Source: Acanthaster planci (taxonomy: Eukaryota; Echinodermata; Asteroidea; Valvatida; Acanthasteridae). From it: DNA of 64,000 nt. A program made the position numbers and the translations under genes. A model generated the notes under the pieces. The model was not told the DNA's origin. It saw nothing but the letters and a program-made list of their open reading frames with translations, and ran no database searches. The stretch is taken from positions 7,783,586 to 7,847,585 of the forward strand of contig NW_019091362.1 in NCBI RefSeq assembly GCF_001949145.1, written 5' to 3'. Below are positions 1 to 13,097 of this stretch, piece after piece. Positions within the stretch are counted from its first letter, which is position 1. Each line of letters starts with the position of its first letter.

Positions 1-34
1 CATGCTCAGACTTTCATCGCCCTGTGCGCAACAG
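1..34 (+). CDS. CCND: Cyclin D, internal coding exon (3' part; gene runs in from the left)
   Basis: The bases encode HAQTFIALCAT plus the first base of a split codon, directly followed by the donor GTAAAA at 35. This matches the segment of cyclin box fold 2 in D-type cyclins that reads HAQTF(V/I)ALCAT in vertebrates (established family knowledge). The split G joins the next exon to give GAA, so the frame is kept. D-type cyclins bind CDK4/6 and drive RB phosphorylation in G1. The RB-binding N-terminus and cyclin box 1 lie left of the window, so the protein is only partly visible. I am confident because all three visible exons join in frame and each matches the family in order. Confidence 0.9.
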
Positions 35-3000
35 GTAAAAAAATGGGCGGGGTTGGGGCAAAAAGGAACTTGTTACTTGAGCGTACAGGGCCACTGAGCA
101 AAAAGCGTAGACAGAATTCCTGACTCATTGCAGGTTCATGGTATAAAAGATTGCAGCAGTTTTGTCTGTAACGCCAGAGGTACATGTATTTTGAGTTTTT
201 CCATGTGGATTATGAATCTTCAAAGGGGAGAGGTGTATGGTCTGTGATGTACAAATGCCTGTTGTATTGAAATGTTACTTGCACACGCTGGATGCATACT
301 TCTAAAGTACTCTTTTTACAGGTAAGTTTCCATTTTAAAACTTCTTAAATACAAGTTCATTGATTTTATAGCAGGGAAAAGCACTTTTGCAGTGTTAAAA
401 TTTGATTTGGGACATTAAAATAGTTTATTGTTTGGGAAGTTGTGCTGATCAAATTTATTATCTGGAAAAGCAATCACAAAGCAAAAACCCCTCATTCATC
501 ACCACAGTAATTTTACCTACCAACAGAGGACGCTGTGCATGGTAACAAGGCCACCAATAGGCTAAGGGCATTGATCAGGGCTTAAGCGGGTGTCATGCTC
601 CCACACATTGCACAATAAGACTGGAAAATACAATAGGCTGTGGAATGTGCTGACTGTTTGGTAGACATACTGCTACGTGTACATTTACATGGCCCCAAAG
701 GAATAACAGCAAGAAAAGCAGAATCTTGGCAATTCCAAACTGTGCGTCCTGACAGGACTAGAGCAGTTCAAAGAAGTTTTGTCTTATTATAGAAGTTAGT
801 TGTTTAACCCCCCTCCTGATCGGCCAGTTGGTTTGACAAGGATAGTGGCTCCATGGGAACAAGTATGACCTCAGTTGTGAACAATTTCTGTATTTCATCA
901 TGATTTCTTGTATCTGAAAACATGTTTCTGAAAGTGCAGATAGTCACTCCCCACATACCAAACCTACAAACTACATGATTTTACCTTGGAGCCTAGGCCC
1001 TTCTTGTTTGCCCTGGCTGGTAACTCCATAGGTAGTAAACCAGCTAGCACCTTAGGTATTTTACTCAGGCATACATGATTGCATTGGCGGCTGTGACTCC
1101 AAACAGAGTTCCCATTCTTTAAGAAGTGTGGTATTCCACTGGTCACTGGTTAAAGTGAAGATCCTTGAGAATATCAATAAACCATGTATCCAATTGGCAG
1201 TTCTGCAGCGATGAAGCAAGTAGGCTCCGAAAAATTGCCATACCCCCTCCACTCACACGCTCAGATTTTCATGATTTAATTCACAATTAGAGCCTACCCA
1301 TTCTCTTATCTTCAAGGAGGAACTTGTACTGCCCCTTTAATCCATTGGAATTTAACTTAAAACTGCTATACAATGTAACTGCCCTTTCCCTCACCAAATG
1401 AAAGCAGGACCAAATGGACCAAAAGCATGCGTGTTGGCTTTTTAACTTTGAAGGGAACAAGGGAAGGGTAGGTGCTACCAAACACAAAAAGTAAACAGTT
1501 GCTGGCAGAAATGAAAGTTATTCCAGAAGAAGTTTTTTGCTGCATTCCACTTGGCGTACAAAATAATGAATCCCAAACTTTAACTACCGCTTTCTTTTAA
1601 GCTGTGGAATAACTTGAATTCCACTCTCGTGTTGACAAAGCCGGTGAAAACTAAAGGGACAAATATCTCCTGGTGATTATTTCAAGAGAAATTTAGTTTT
1701 GCAGATTTACTCAAAGGAAAGGGTTAAAAGTATGAATTAACAGGTGGGAATTTAGCTCCCCCCCCCATGAGAAAATTAGGGCCACTTGTAAAGTTGCCAG
1801 GGTTTCCTACCTAGGACACATATTCAGTCCAAATTGATAGTTCCACCTTAAGTTATAAATAATGCTTCAAATATCTACTCAAAAAAGTTTGTCGCATAGG
1901 CATTTTTTTCTTCTGGATTTCAAAGCCATCTTGTCATGCCATGTCATAGTTGACATGGTAGCTTTGTTGGATTTCCCTTTGTTTGTTTTGTGACTTTTCC
2001 CTCCCTTATTGCTGTTGAGCGGCGGTCACATTGATCATGCTTAAGCTGTTTCCTTCTTTGTCACGTAACATCGTTGTAACAAATGAAGTGATGAAACACC
2101 CTCCAGAAAATGAAATTGCTGGATTCAATCATGCGTAACTTTTGGCTAGAGTTCTGAACCCTTTGCACAACTTGCATTTTTTCTCCTGAAATCACCTATT
2201 TGAACAAAGATCACTTTTCTGTTTAGTCCTCCATTGTGCTGAAACTCAACTTGTATGAAAAACACAATAGCTATATGTATCGTTCCAACGTGATGCAACA
2301 TAAAAGAGATTTTCTTGGTGTATTTTTCTTTCTTGAAAATCCTTTTTGAAAGAAAAAAATTATAACTAAGGATTTCCATGTAATTATTTGCTCTCTCTTT
2401 CCTGGTGAAAATTGGATTAGCAACATAGCTCTCTTCAGAGCAAGAGTCTCTCTCCCACGGTCTGCCTGAGAGAGCTACCTGGGTATGATGCAAAACAAAA
2501 CTTTGGGCCTCTTCTGAGACTCATCCTGAGAAATGTGTCCCCTTGAGGCACCCCCTATTTTTCGAGGGGCTTAAGTGCCTCAAAGAAAGGAAGTGGCATC
2601 TCAAGAGGAACAGTGCCCGGGGTTGGTCCCTTTTCAGAGGAGAGCCCTAGCATGCCGGAATTTTTCAAAAGATTCGTAACGTGCACTGTCGTCTTTATTG
2701 ACCACTTATTCATTGTTCCAGAAATGGACGAAAGTGGGGCTATCATTGGCAGCAGTCGCGGTTAATTTAAAGGAACAACCCACCATCTGACAGCATGGTT
2801 CTTGAATATGTGCTATCTGTGGCCAAAGAATTCAACATAAATGGCAGGGAAAAGGTCACTTCAAAAGAGACCACATGCCCTCTAATCCTAAATCTTAAAA
2901 AAACAATTGTTGGTTTGAGTCCTTTGTTAAGCATCCAAGTCAAAAGACAAATCAAGGAATGGTTTTGAATATTGAATTGAGTGAGCCGAGTTAAAATTTT

Positions 3001-3986
3001 CAACTAGGTATTTTTCTGAATTTGTTGATCAGTGGTGCATACTTAATTCCTATTTTAGGTACGGTATTTTGCACTTTTTATCAGACTTGATAAAGGTTGA
3101 GACTGTTTCAAAAATATAAATAAAGGGAATTTCAAGTTCTGTAATTCAACTAATTGTCAACCATTTCATTGTTTATTTAATGTAATTATTTAATACTTAC
3201 ATCACTTCAGACTTGCAGTTTGCCAGGAACTTGTTTGTGGCCTGTACCCCTTTTTGATGTAGACTGATATAATGTCACCTGAATGTGCCCATCTAAAGGA
3301 TGATTTTTTTGGGTCAATGTGGTGACAGGTTAACCTATAAGATTTTGCTGTTTTCCAATGTATTTTGGATGTTTTATGAGCAAATGCCAGGCTCTCACAA
3401 CAGTTGCCATTAATCTCACTGTAAGGTCTGTTCTTTCCTTCCATTCCGGATTTTTATTTCATAGTTTAGAAACTACACATGCCAGACCCTTAATGGTATA
3501 CAAGCCAAACTTTTTGACAGTGGGGACAATAGTGTTATGGTCCAAGTGTCATATTTGGGCTGGTGTTAATTTACAATGTGGACATTACAACCTTGATTTG
3601 TGGGGAAAGAGGTAATTTATGCTTTGATCCACCAGCTACTGTTGCCATTGATTCAGCCTTTATAAATCTACGAAAAGTGCAAAGATCCAACTAGTGTCAT
3701 AGTTAACTGAAAGCATATCTGGCAGTTCTTTTTGGTTGACAGCTGGGGGGGGGATTTTGTGAGGACAGGTGACTTCCCAGAGCAGTTTCAGGTATTTGTA
3801 CTTCTCACCCTTGAACCCTTTTGAAACCATGATAAATTAATTCTGCTGTATGCGCATTTTGTGCGGGAGATGCTGGATATAATTCAGTTTTTACCATTGT
3901 GTTTGCAAACACTGCAAACCTTGATCAAGTCAGCTGGCTACAACTTACATACTTAAAAGTTCTACCTTTTTTATTTTGTTTTTCAG
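35..3986 (+). other. CCND: Cyclin D intron (3.95 kb)
   Basis: The intron begins GTAAAA and ends with a pyrimidine-rich tract and CAG at 3984-3986. It is AT-rich and carries no further exon-like segment that I can support. Open frames inside it, including minus-strand ones at 1287-1487 and 2146-2493, show no family resemblance or codon character. A short C run lies near 1760 and a G run near 3746. Confidence 0.85.
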
Positions 3987-4117
3987 AATACAGTTTTGCA
4001 AGGCAAATGCCTTCAATCATAGCAGCTAGCAGTGTAGGCGCAGTAGCGCATGGTTCATCACAAATGCCAATTCCGAAGCTGATGGACAAACTACACAGGA
4101 TCACAAAGATTGAAACA
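3987..4117 (+). CDS. CCND: Cyclin D, coding exon (cyclin box 2, C-terminal helices)
   Basis: This 131-base exon plus the G from the previous exon gives 44 codons. It contains the diagnostic PSIIAASSVGA segment, equivalent to PSM(V/I)AAGS(V/I)GAA of vertebrate cyclins D1-D3, followed by a stretch ending KLHRITKIET that corresponds to the helix before the conserved (K/N)xDxDCL(K/R)ACQEQIE region. It is flanked by an AG acceptor behind TTTTATTTTGTTTTTCAG and the strong donor GTGAGT. The segment completes the second cyclin fold, needed for structural integrity and CDK4/6 binding. Phase is zero at the 3' border and fits the next coding exon. Confidence 0.93.
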
Positions 4118-5755
4118 GTGAGTAGTTTTATCCTTGCGTGCTTCCATTTAACCACCCATAGGTTGGTCATTGCTAAGTAGTGACATATCTGCTTTGACTA
4201 TCTGTATAAGTTTATACCTTCACTGTGATTGGCTGAAAGTTGGCATGCTTGGGGATATGTTAATGACTGTCTGAAGTGGACTGAAGTATTTTACATCATA
4301 ATACAGTGTTAGCCCAGGCCCACTGTACACAGGTAAACAAGAGCTGACATACTTCTTCAAATGACTCTAACAGCAACTCAAAAAGCCCCTACATTGTCCA
4401 ACTGCTAACTCTGTATATTCAGCTAGTGCTCAATTGTAAACTGGGTAAATTTATCTTGAGAACAACTTCGGAAATGAGACTTGTGTGCAGCACCAGCACA
4501 GAGGAGGAACTGTTTACCCAGTAGGCCCATGCCTGTAATTAGCACTTGTGCTTTTTTTATCGGTTCAAAGGACTCAAAACGAAAAGTCCCATGGCATACA
4601 AGGCCCCCCCCACCATACAATGTGTTTACCTAACAAATCCTAAACCCTTTTTAAACATGCCTGGAGGCCTGCCAACCTGTCCCATGGCAACCACTAATTA
4701 AAGACTACCTAGCAACTGGTGTCCAGAGGCATTTTGATTGGTCTGCGGTGTTGCCCTTGGAGTACCAGCAGCAAATATAACTTTTGACCATGGGGTCTCT
4801 CACTGTCCCCAATTTAATGTCAAACACACTTTGCACGCGTTAGGCAAAATGACTTGTCTCCTTCCCTGCTCGATCGCTATAGGTATAATCCACTCACTCT
4901 TTGTTTAGGGGATTGGTTTCCCAGTTTAGTCATCATTCCCTTTCTTCCTACTTTGCAGGCTTCTCATTGTTGGGCTTCCTTGTCAGCTTTTCACTGATCC
5001 ATGTCAATGCTCCCTGGAATCATCCCACTACTGTTTTCTGTAGGCAGTGTACCATAAGACCGTGTCGTTACTGTCTCAATTTTCTGTTCCCCTTTAGAAA
5101 TTCGGCTCCGAGAGGGCTTTTTTTTTCTCGTTACAAAATTCACAAAAACATTTGATGGCTGTTTGTAGATGAAATCAGCAGACCACAGAATCCTGTTTGG
5201 CTGTGCCATGTCTTCCACACTGTGGCTAATCCTCATTGAAGCTTTTCAGAGCACCACAGTGCTGCCGAATAAACCAATCTCGTGGATAAACATGGACATT
5301 TTCCTCACAGGCTCCTAGTTTGCACAGAACCGCCAGAACGATACCCAATAACTGCCCAGAAACATGTTAAATCCCTTGGCATGTGCACCCATAAAAACTG
5401 TGGCAAAGACACCCCAAAGATTAACACCAAGAGAGTGAAAAACTGCATCTACAATCACACTCCTTTCCATATCCCCGCCACACTTGTTTTTTTTTTTTCC
5501 ATGCCAATCCCCCTTGAATTTTTTTTATTCTGAAGTCTTGTGCTTGTTTAGGCACACATTTTTAAGGAAAGGTGTTCTCTAAACATGACAAACTTTTGAA
5601 TGGATGGTAATGTATTTTTTATTGACAGTGCACAGGTAAAAGTGCCCAAACACACTACACAGACTTAGTTTAATTATAAATGATTCGTAATTAGAAAGGT
5701 ATTTGTGTGGGGGGGAGACCTGACCCACCCCTTAGTTGGTGGAAAGGGTTCTCCT

Positions 5756-6271
5756 AAATTTAAAGAACTTGTACAAATTTAAAGAACTTGTACAAGTTGC
5801 TCAAGTTGCTCGANNNNNNNNNNNNNNNNNNNNNNNNNNNNNNNNNNNNNNNNNNNNNNNNNNNNNNNNNNNNNNNNNNNNNNNNNNNNNNNNNNNNNNN
5901 NNNNNNNNNNNNNNNNNNNNNNNNNNNNNNNNNNNNNNNNNNNNNNNNNNNNNNNNNNNNNNNNNNNNNNNNNNNNNNNNNNNNNNNNNNNNNNNNNNNN
6001 NNNNNNNNNNNNNNNNNNNNNNNNNNNNNNNNNNNNNNNNNNNNNNNNNNNNNNNNNNNNNNNNNNNNNNNNNNNNNNNNNNNNNNNNNNNNNNNNNNNN
6101 NNNNNNNNNNNNNNNNNNNNNNNNNNNNNNNNNNNNNNNNNNNNNNNNNNNNNNNNNNNNNNNNNNNNNNNNNNNNNNNNNNNNNNNNNNNNNNNNNNNN
6201 NNNNNNNNNNNNNNNNNNNNNNNNNNNNNNNNNNNNNNNNNNNNNNNNNNNNNNNNNNNNNNNNNNNNNNN
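5756..6271 (+). repeat. Two short tandem duplications running into a 458-base N gap
   Basis: A 19-base unit starting AAATTTAAAG occurs twice in a row (5756-5774, 5775-5793). It is followed by the 9-mer AAGTTGCTC twice (5794-5811), then Ns from 5814 to 6271. Assembly probably failed inside a longer tandem array, so the true length here is unknown. Confidence 0.8.
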
Positions 6272-8633
6272 CTTCAGTATTTTAGGATTTTTGTTTTCGA
6301 AAGTGGAGGAAATAGGACAATATGACAAATAGGAATTAAATTAATATCTTAAGTTTGATCATAAAACACTGGCAACAATCTGTGGCTAGTTGGTGAAATA
6401 CAAAGATTACATGAAAGCTTTGGTTTGTTGTCTTGGTGGAACTGTTTGGAATATCCTTGACAGTTGGTTTCATTGATGTAGGCATGCATGATGTACGTAG
6501 ATCCCATGTGACAGACTCTCCAGCTTTGCTGCATTGAAGCCAGTCAATTCAACTTTCATGGGTGAGCAGAATGCCTATAGAACATGCAGCATGATGATGG
6601 TCACCCCAGCTGCCATCAGTCTGTCTCCTGTCTCCATACTAAGTTCCCAGTAAATCCACCCTTTTCCTCCAGACTGGGGGTCTGCGATATCAGTACAAGA
6701 ACAACAAAGCCTAGATAAGCCCACAGTTCCTGGACAATAATGTGTGAAACAAGGCGGGGATTAAATTGGAATTCCAATGGGTCTGGTCAGGAGGTGACCT
6801 GAGGTTACATCAGAATTGGAGCGCATTCCAATTTCCTGCACAATAAGGGTCTGCAAAGTAATTGCCCAGCTTTGTTGTGCTGTTGGCCACTACTTTTTAT
6901 GCTGTGGCAGGTGCATGAATTTCCAAGCTTGACATCCACATGCATCATCAGAGCATTTCAAATGAAAGTATGTCATTCTGAATCTCAAATGTGTCTACAC
7001 TGCATGTAGTTTTGCTTGGAAGTAACTTTATCTCATTGTCCATGTGTGTCTAACAACTTTACATTTGATGGAGGACCACACAGGGCTTTCTTTTCCCGTC
7101 TCACAGAATGACTCCAGACCTTCAAAATGGACCTCAAATGTAAATTTGGCACAGGCACTTTCAGCACGGCACCATGCAAATTTTTTTTGGTAATGACTTT
7201 CTCTTGTCAGTGACACAGGTTGGCATGCAGTCTGGTAAACATTTACTGCAGTTTTGAACATTGATGAGAGAGGCTTTTGTTTCAGTAGACCCCTTTGTTT
7301 TGGTTATGCTTTGCCAGTGCTCTATGACCTGGCTGGCAACCTTGCTGTGTGGCCTTGCCGGTGCCTTTTTACCTCCCCCCCTTTAAGGTTGGTCAATCAT
7401 TTTTGATGTCAAAACCATTCTCCCTTTGTACCTTTGTGTGTCTGTTGGTGCCAGCTTCCAAGTCTTTCCCTTTGAGAATTTAGAGCAGCCTCTTCAGTGG
7501 CTGTGCTGGAGAAGTAGAAAGTGATGTCTCCTGTCAGCTGACCTCTCCAACCACTAATGCTCTCTTGGTCCTTCCAAGTTCCAGCACCCCTTGCAAGTAC
7601 TTCTGTTTGCACTGCCCTGCCACCAGTGCCAAAACTTCTCAGGTTCCCTCTGAGGTGGCCCCATAATTCAGAGGATCACCCTGTCTGCTCCCTTTTCAAC
7701 CTCTTCCCTCAAATTCCTGTCTCACTCTCAGACAAGGCAAGTTTGTGCACACAGAGGAAGTTTACGCTGCAACAGGTGACCTACTTTTGGTTTACCCTCC
7801 CTGGAGTTGTTACCGTGGTGATATGGAGTTCTGCTACCTGATGGAATGTAGAGACAAGTTCATCAGGGCTGGTCAGCTCAGATGTGCCATTAGACACCTG
7901 TTAGTGGCTCCAGCCCCAAATCTCACATACCCTAAGTGACAGATGAAAATATTGTCCTGGTTTTTATTGGCACTGATAATCAATTAAACCAGTTCATTTT
8001 TCTCTGGTTTTTATTGCTTGGCTATTTGGACTGGAACAATAATTCTTCACATTGCCCTGGCTTGAATTTATTGTTGCTAATGGATCAAGGGCAAAAGCAG
8101 CAGGATTGCGCTCTTTTCCTGGTGAGGTTTCATCATCTGTTGGTTGAATAGTTTGAATGAGATCAAGTGTCACCAATAATAAGTGAGCTTACTTTCCACT
8201 AAACCCTACTAGCAAAGAGAGGTCACCCCAGGGTCAGTGCCAATGTGTATAGAAAAATAATCTGGGATTTGGACTTCCGACTTCTTTTCCCTCCACCCAA
8301 AACTGAGCGCTCACACAACAACCGGGAAACAAAAACAAGACCCCTCAAATGACCAACCAGTGAATTCAGCAAAGGTGCGCCATTATTTATTGATCTAAAA
8401 TCAAGTCGTCTGGGGTTCCTGAGCAAACAAGCACTTGCAAAGGGATACATGTACCCTTTGGAGGGGGGATACTACATGTGCGTGGACCAGGTTTCCATGG
8501 TGCCCAGGAAGGAATGTTGGATTTGTGTCAAGTTTCTTGCCACTTCCAGTTGGCTGTCTACCTCTCAGCCTGTACTGGATTTCAGTCCTTTGTTTACGCA
8601 TACATAGGACTGTCACCCACACCTCCGAAAATT

Positions 8634-8651
8634 ACACACACACACACACAA
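8634..8651 (+). repeat. (CA)n microsatellite
   Basis: About nine CA units lie in the last cyclin D intron. A diverged TG-rich stretch on the same strand follows at about 8936-8985, ending in a G run; together they could extrude locally as paired CA/TG tracts. Confidence 0.9.
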
Positions 8652-11600
8652 AACAAAAGCTCTCCAGAAAGTCTTTCTGTCTGAATACTGTACAAAGATT
8701 AGAGAACCGGTTTTCAGGGCTGTGATCTGAGTTCTGTCCAGTACATGTACATGTAATCAATAACCTCCAATTCCATCAAAATTTGTGTGGTTTGTATGTG
8801 AAGAAGACTGGTGGAGCAAAGCTGGGGCAATTTCAACTCCTCTTCTGAAGGGAAAAAAACATCACCACGATTGAAGTCAAATAATAAATCTGAACTTTAG
8901 GATTTCACCTGACTATTTTGAAGTACAAAAAAAAGTGTGTGTGTGGGTGTATGTGTGGATGTCTGTGTGTGGTGGGGGGGACACAGACGTGATTGTTGAG
9001 CCATGTTGATAAAGCCAATGAAAATTTAGACCACTGATTGACCTTCTAGCCTCCTATTAAGAAATCCTTGAGGCCAGCCAGGAATGGTCAGGCAAACTGA
9101 GGGATATATTGTTCCTGCGCAACCCAATGTGAGCTGATCAGTCCCTCTTACAAGGCTACTTACTTTACACTGGTGGTTCTGTTATTTCGGTAGGAATTTG
9201 GTACAAATTACATTGCCAGATCCGACCATGTGATCCAGCAAGGGCAAGCACCCTGATACCCTCAGAGTGGGTGGCGTAGATAAGCCTCTTGGTGAATTCT
9301 GTTTCTCTCTGTTTCTTGTTACACCCTTAAAGGGGCTGTCTGTACACAAAAATAAAGTTGTTCTTGGCATATGGTGCTGGCATAAGGTGCTGGCACTGTG
9401 AAGGGAAAACCAAAGTAACTGGCTAATTTAATGAAGAAGGAAACTTGATCAGTTTTGGAGACTTTACGAGAAAACGTGTTGGAAAAGTGAGTCTGGCAGC
9501 CATGTTGTGGCAGCAGTAATGAAACCGCGAGCAGGCCTTGATTTGACCGTCAAACCCAAAACCACCTTAAACATTTCTGTTGGTTGAGGTATGCGGTGTG
9601 AGTGGGCGGGGATGGGATACCTGTGGCACGACAGACACATGTTATGTGTGCAATCAACCTGATTTGTTGGTTTGAGATTGGAAGTTTTGATTTGCTCTGG
9701 ACTTTATTCCTGCCCCACCATAAAGTTAGCTAACTTCAATATTTGTTCAGGGTGCTCTCCTTGTTTGGCCTGGCATACCAAGTACATAAATACACAGTGT
9801 GAGGGGGGTATCTGCTTTGGCTTTAGTTTTTTGGGGGGGGTATCCTGTATATGAGAGTCTTAAGTTGGCTGGTACAGCTCAGTGGCAAGTTTCCAATGCA
9901 AAAGTGGAAGAATAGACTGACTCCATAATTCCTTGTAGTGACAAATGATAACAGTCACTACACTCCCAGAAGTATTTTATTTGAACATAGAGATTCCAAG
10001 TGTTTATTAACATTGTACTGTTCGACAACTTAAGCTCAGGTATCTTTGGTGTCTAAAGTACAACGAGTCTAGCCCTACTTGTGGTGGTGGTTGTACCAAT
10101 TGCAGTACCGGAAGCAAGAACTTCTCCAGACTTCCTCCCCTTCCACTGTGGTCTAGTAATTGATAATATCTGCTCTGCTCAAAGTCGGATCCGATCTGGC
10201 CCCATTTATTTTTATATGTATTCCCCATTTGATGCCCGTATCGTCTTGCGACCATTGTTTATATACCACGGTGATACCTCCGGTTTGTCACGTTGCACAA
10301 ATTGCAGCCGCCCCAGTGTCCCACTGAGGGGCCATCAGAAGCAAAGTGGCTTCCTCCCGGCACAGGCGACAATAAACCGGCGAGGACATACCCATGACCC
10401 CGGTTGTGCATTCTCATCAATTTGGAGCATGGGTTTTACAAAAGGCTGCCAAAATGAAAGTGAGGCTGACTGTAGCATGCTATGCGTCAACTGGCAGTGA
10501 ATGATTCCCCGAAACTTGTCAAAAAAAGTGAAAAGAAATGACCCTGAACTTCTGTTACCAATCGCAAAAAGTGAAGAGTGCTCCCAGTGTATTCGGCTAT
10601 TTGAAATTCTTCCCTGCAGTTCTTTTCACACAGCTAGAACAGCAACCAGAAATATCCAAAATTCCACTTCCAGACAAAAGTTCTTGATCCATGGCTAACA
10701 GGTTTTTTTAAAGAAACAAGTTAAAATCTGATGTAATATGCAGCAATGTCTACCTATGAGTAGGAAAGAAGAGGCAATTAGAATGATGCCATGTTGAGTA
10801 ACCACACAGACAACGGGCATGGTGTATGTACGTGTACTTCACCTTGGCGGAAGTTTTAAGTAGTGATGTAAATAAGAGTCCCTCTGTGTGAGCCAAGGAT
10901 TTATGTAGGAAATGTTTGCATTCCAATCACTGAGAAAAGCGGAGCGTCAGCTGACAAAACCCAACTAGAATTGACTCTGCCACCACAGAGGCATTGAGAG
11001 ATTTATAAAACCATGCATAATGAGATTAAGTCCTTGTCCAATAGGCACCCTCTAAATCACTCACTTTTCTCACCCCTGAACCACTCAATGCCCATCAAAC
11101 TCAAATTCTTGGTGTCAGACTTGAGTACACCAGGAAGGATTAAACTCCATAAAAATATTTAGCATCAGAAAGAGTTACATTTCATGTCAAGACGTTAGAT
11201 CATTGTAAAAGAGTGGGAGATTTGGACAGATTGCCCAAGAATATTGCCAATGATGAGGCAGTGTTGTGGAAATTTTTTGAATCAGTTTTATCATTGGTCT
11301 GTTTAAAAAAAAACCAGAAGTTCTTCATGGGTCAAGGTTTTTTTACATTGAAATTTTATGCATTTATACATCGATACCTACAAAAACATACACCTTTTTT
11401 GTTCTATTATTGCATGATTTCCAGGCTTCCTTGTACTCATTTAATCAGTTCATGCTCTTTTTGCAACCAGTGAATAAGTTAAAGCAGTTGTGCTATTTAT
11501 TATGCATTCATTTGAAGAAGAATCTCACACTCTTCTACCAGGCTGTATTCACAGCACGAGTTTCTCCAACTTCCTGGTATTGGAATTTGGAAGTATATGA

Positions 11601-12863
11601 ATCGGTAGTGGCATTGCTCAAAACAAAACCATTCCAAAACCAGCCCCATTCAGTCACCAGAGCCAATACAGGAATGAGGCCAGGTCTCCCCAAACGCATC
11701 AATAATCACTGAACTTGGCAACACTGGCAGTATTGTGTGCACCGGGAGTTGGCCCATTTCTGAACTTTTTTAGCAGACTTGAGAGTTTGCCCTGGCAGCC
11801 CAATACGCTGGGCCAACCATGGGAAAGAAAGTTCAATGCACGTTCCAGCTATGCCGCCATACAGGTGGTCATGCGTGTATATTAACTGTCCAGACAGGCT
11901 TTTTTTCCCCTATGGCATGCTGGGAAAGCAGCTTCGTTTTGCATTGAAATTCCAGGAGTGTTTGGATTTCTGCCTTTCTGCCATTTACTGGTTTTGCTGG
12001 ATAGATTCCAGGCGCATGTGTGAATCTTTACATTACACCAGACATTGATCAAAGGTTGCTTTTGTTTACATGTACATGTGCCTTTCTTTAACATTACAAT
12101 TGCTTGGAGTGGGATTATAATCTTTTCATGAATTTCTTAAACTTGCTTTGCTATCTCTTCCCTTATTATGTTGATCTTTTCATTTCAACCTTTGATCTTC
12201 TCTCATACATGTACATGTATCAGTGACAACTACTTGATTACAAAAATAGCCAATGCTGAACTTTATATTTTCAGTTTTCTTCTTGCAAAACTGAAAATAA
12301 GTGACCTTAATGCTTCTGCAATGGCCCCTATTCTTTGGGTGAAGAAAAGCACTTGGCAACTCCATCGGGAAATTCCACCATGGACCAACTTCCGATGTTG
12401 GCCTTTTATTCTTATGGGAGGCCCGGTAGCCATCTCTTGCGGGCGGGCCTGCAAAGTAACAGCAGGTTGCTCCCAACCCAGCAGATTAGCCCAGGGGTTA
12501 TTGATCAGACTTGTGTGGGGTTGCACACAGTAATAGGAATTTTATTACCTGGCCACTGATGAGGGCAGAGGGAATTAAGGCAGACCCGCTGGCTGCAATA
12601 GGCTCGACAGAGGCTTCTGACCTTCTTGTGGGTCAGGATGACCGAACGACCTTTCCAAAAGTGCCTTGGTGAAAATACTCAAAGGAAATACAACTGGAAA
12701 AAAATTCTGTGACAGAGATGCTGGATATTGCTTGGCTGGCTTCCTTGGAGAAAACGTTATAGGCCCGATTGAACTAAATGATCCAAAGCTATAGACACAG
12801 TTTGGAGATTTTTTATTATAACTGCTATGTTTTTGTTTCTTTTTTTCTTTCTACCCACTACAG

Positions 12864-13097
12864 GACTACCTCATTTCATGTCAGGAGAGAATGGAGTCCT
12901 TGTTATCTGACAGTCTGGCTCATCCGGCAAACCTGGACATTCCCGAGGCCAACAAGCACCATGAGAGTGAGTATGAGAAGGAGCAGCCCACAACACCGAC
13001 TGATGTTCAAGACGTGTCCAAGCTCCTGGACCAGTCAGGAAGAAACATGGCAAAGATGGCAGAATCGAGGCTACCGGCTCCCCAGAGTTTATCGTAA
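12864..13097 (+). CDS. CCND: Cyclin D, last coding exon with C-terminal degron
   Basis: The exon encodes 77 residues and a TAA stop. It starts DYLISCQERMESLLSDSL, aligning with the (D/N)xDCL(K/R)ACQEQIEALL(E/N)SSL helix of D cyclins. It then becomes acidic and hydrophilic and contains TTPTDVQDV, the equivalent of the vertebrate TPTDVRDVD motif, whose threonine (Thr286 in human D1) is the GSK3B-dependent phosphodegron controlling nuclear export and SCF-mediated turnover (established knowledge). Unlike vertebrates, where the protein ends within a few residues of this motif, about 30 more residues follow (ending PAPQSLS). Together with the other two exons, 132 C-terminal residues are visible. 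Frame joins cleanly to the previous exon at phase zero. Confidence 0.95.
   Translation, partial: DYLISCQERMESLLSDSLAHPANLDIPEANKHHESEYEKEQPTTPTDVQDVSKLLDQSGRNMAKMAESRLPAPQSLS

Larger units (their letters stand above)
4118..12863 (+). other. CCND: Cyclin D last intron (8.7 kb, contains an assembly gap)
   Basis: The large intron lies between GTGAGT at 4118 and the acceptor CTACCCACTACAG ending at 12863. It holds the N gap 5814-6271, a CA repeat near 8.64 kb, a TG-rich stretch near 8.94 kb, and TACATGTACATGTA motifs near 8741, 12067 and 12206. The longest open frame, 10081-10500 (+), has no recognisable domain and no supporting splice context, so I do not call a nested gene. Beyond these I see only unique AT-rich sequence. 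Confidence 0.85.

Noticed and set aside
10081-10500. 139-codon open frame in the last cyclin D intron (+)
   Set aside because: No recognisable domain, no splice context, mixed composition; chance frame in a large intron.
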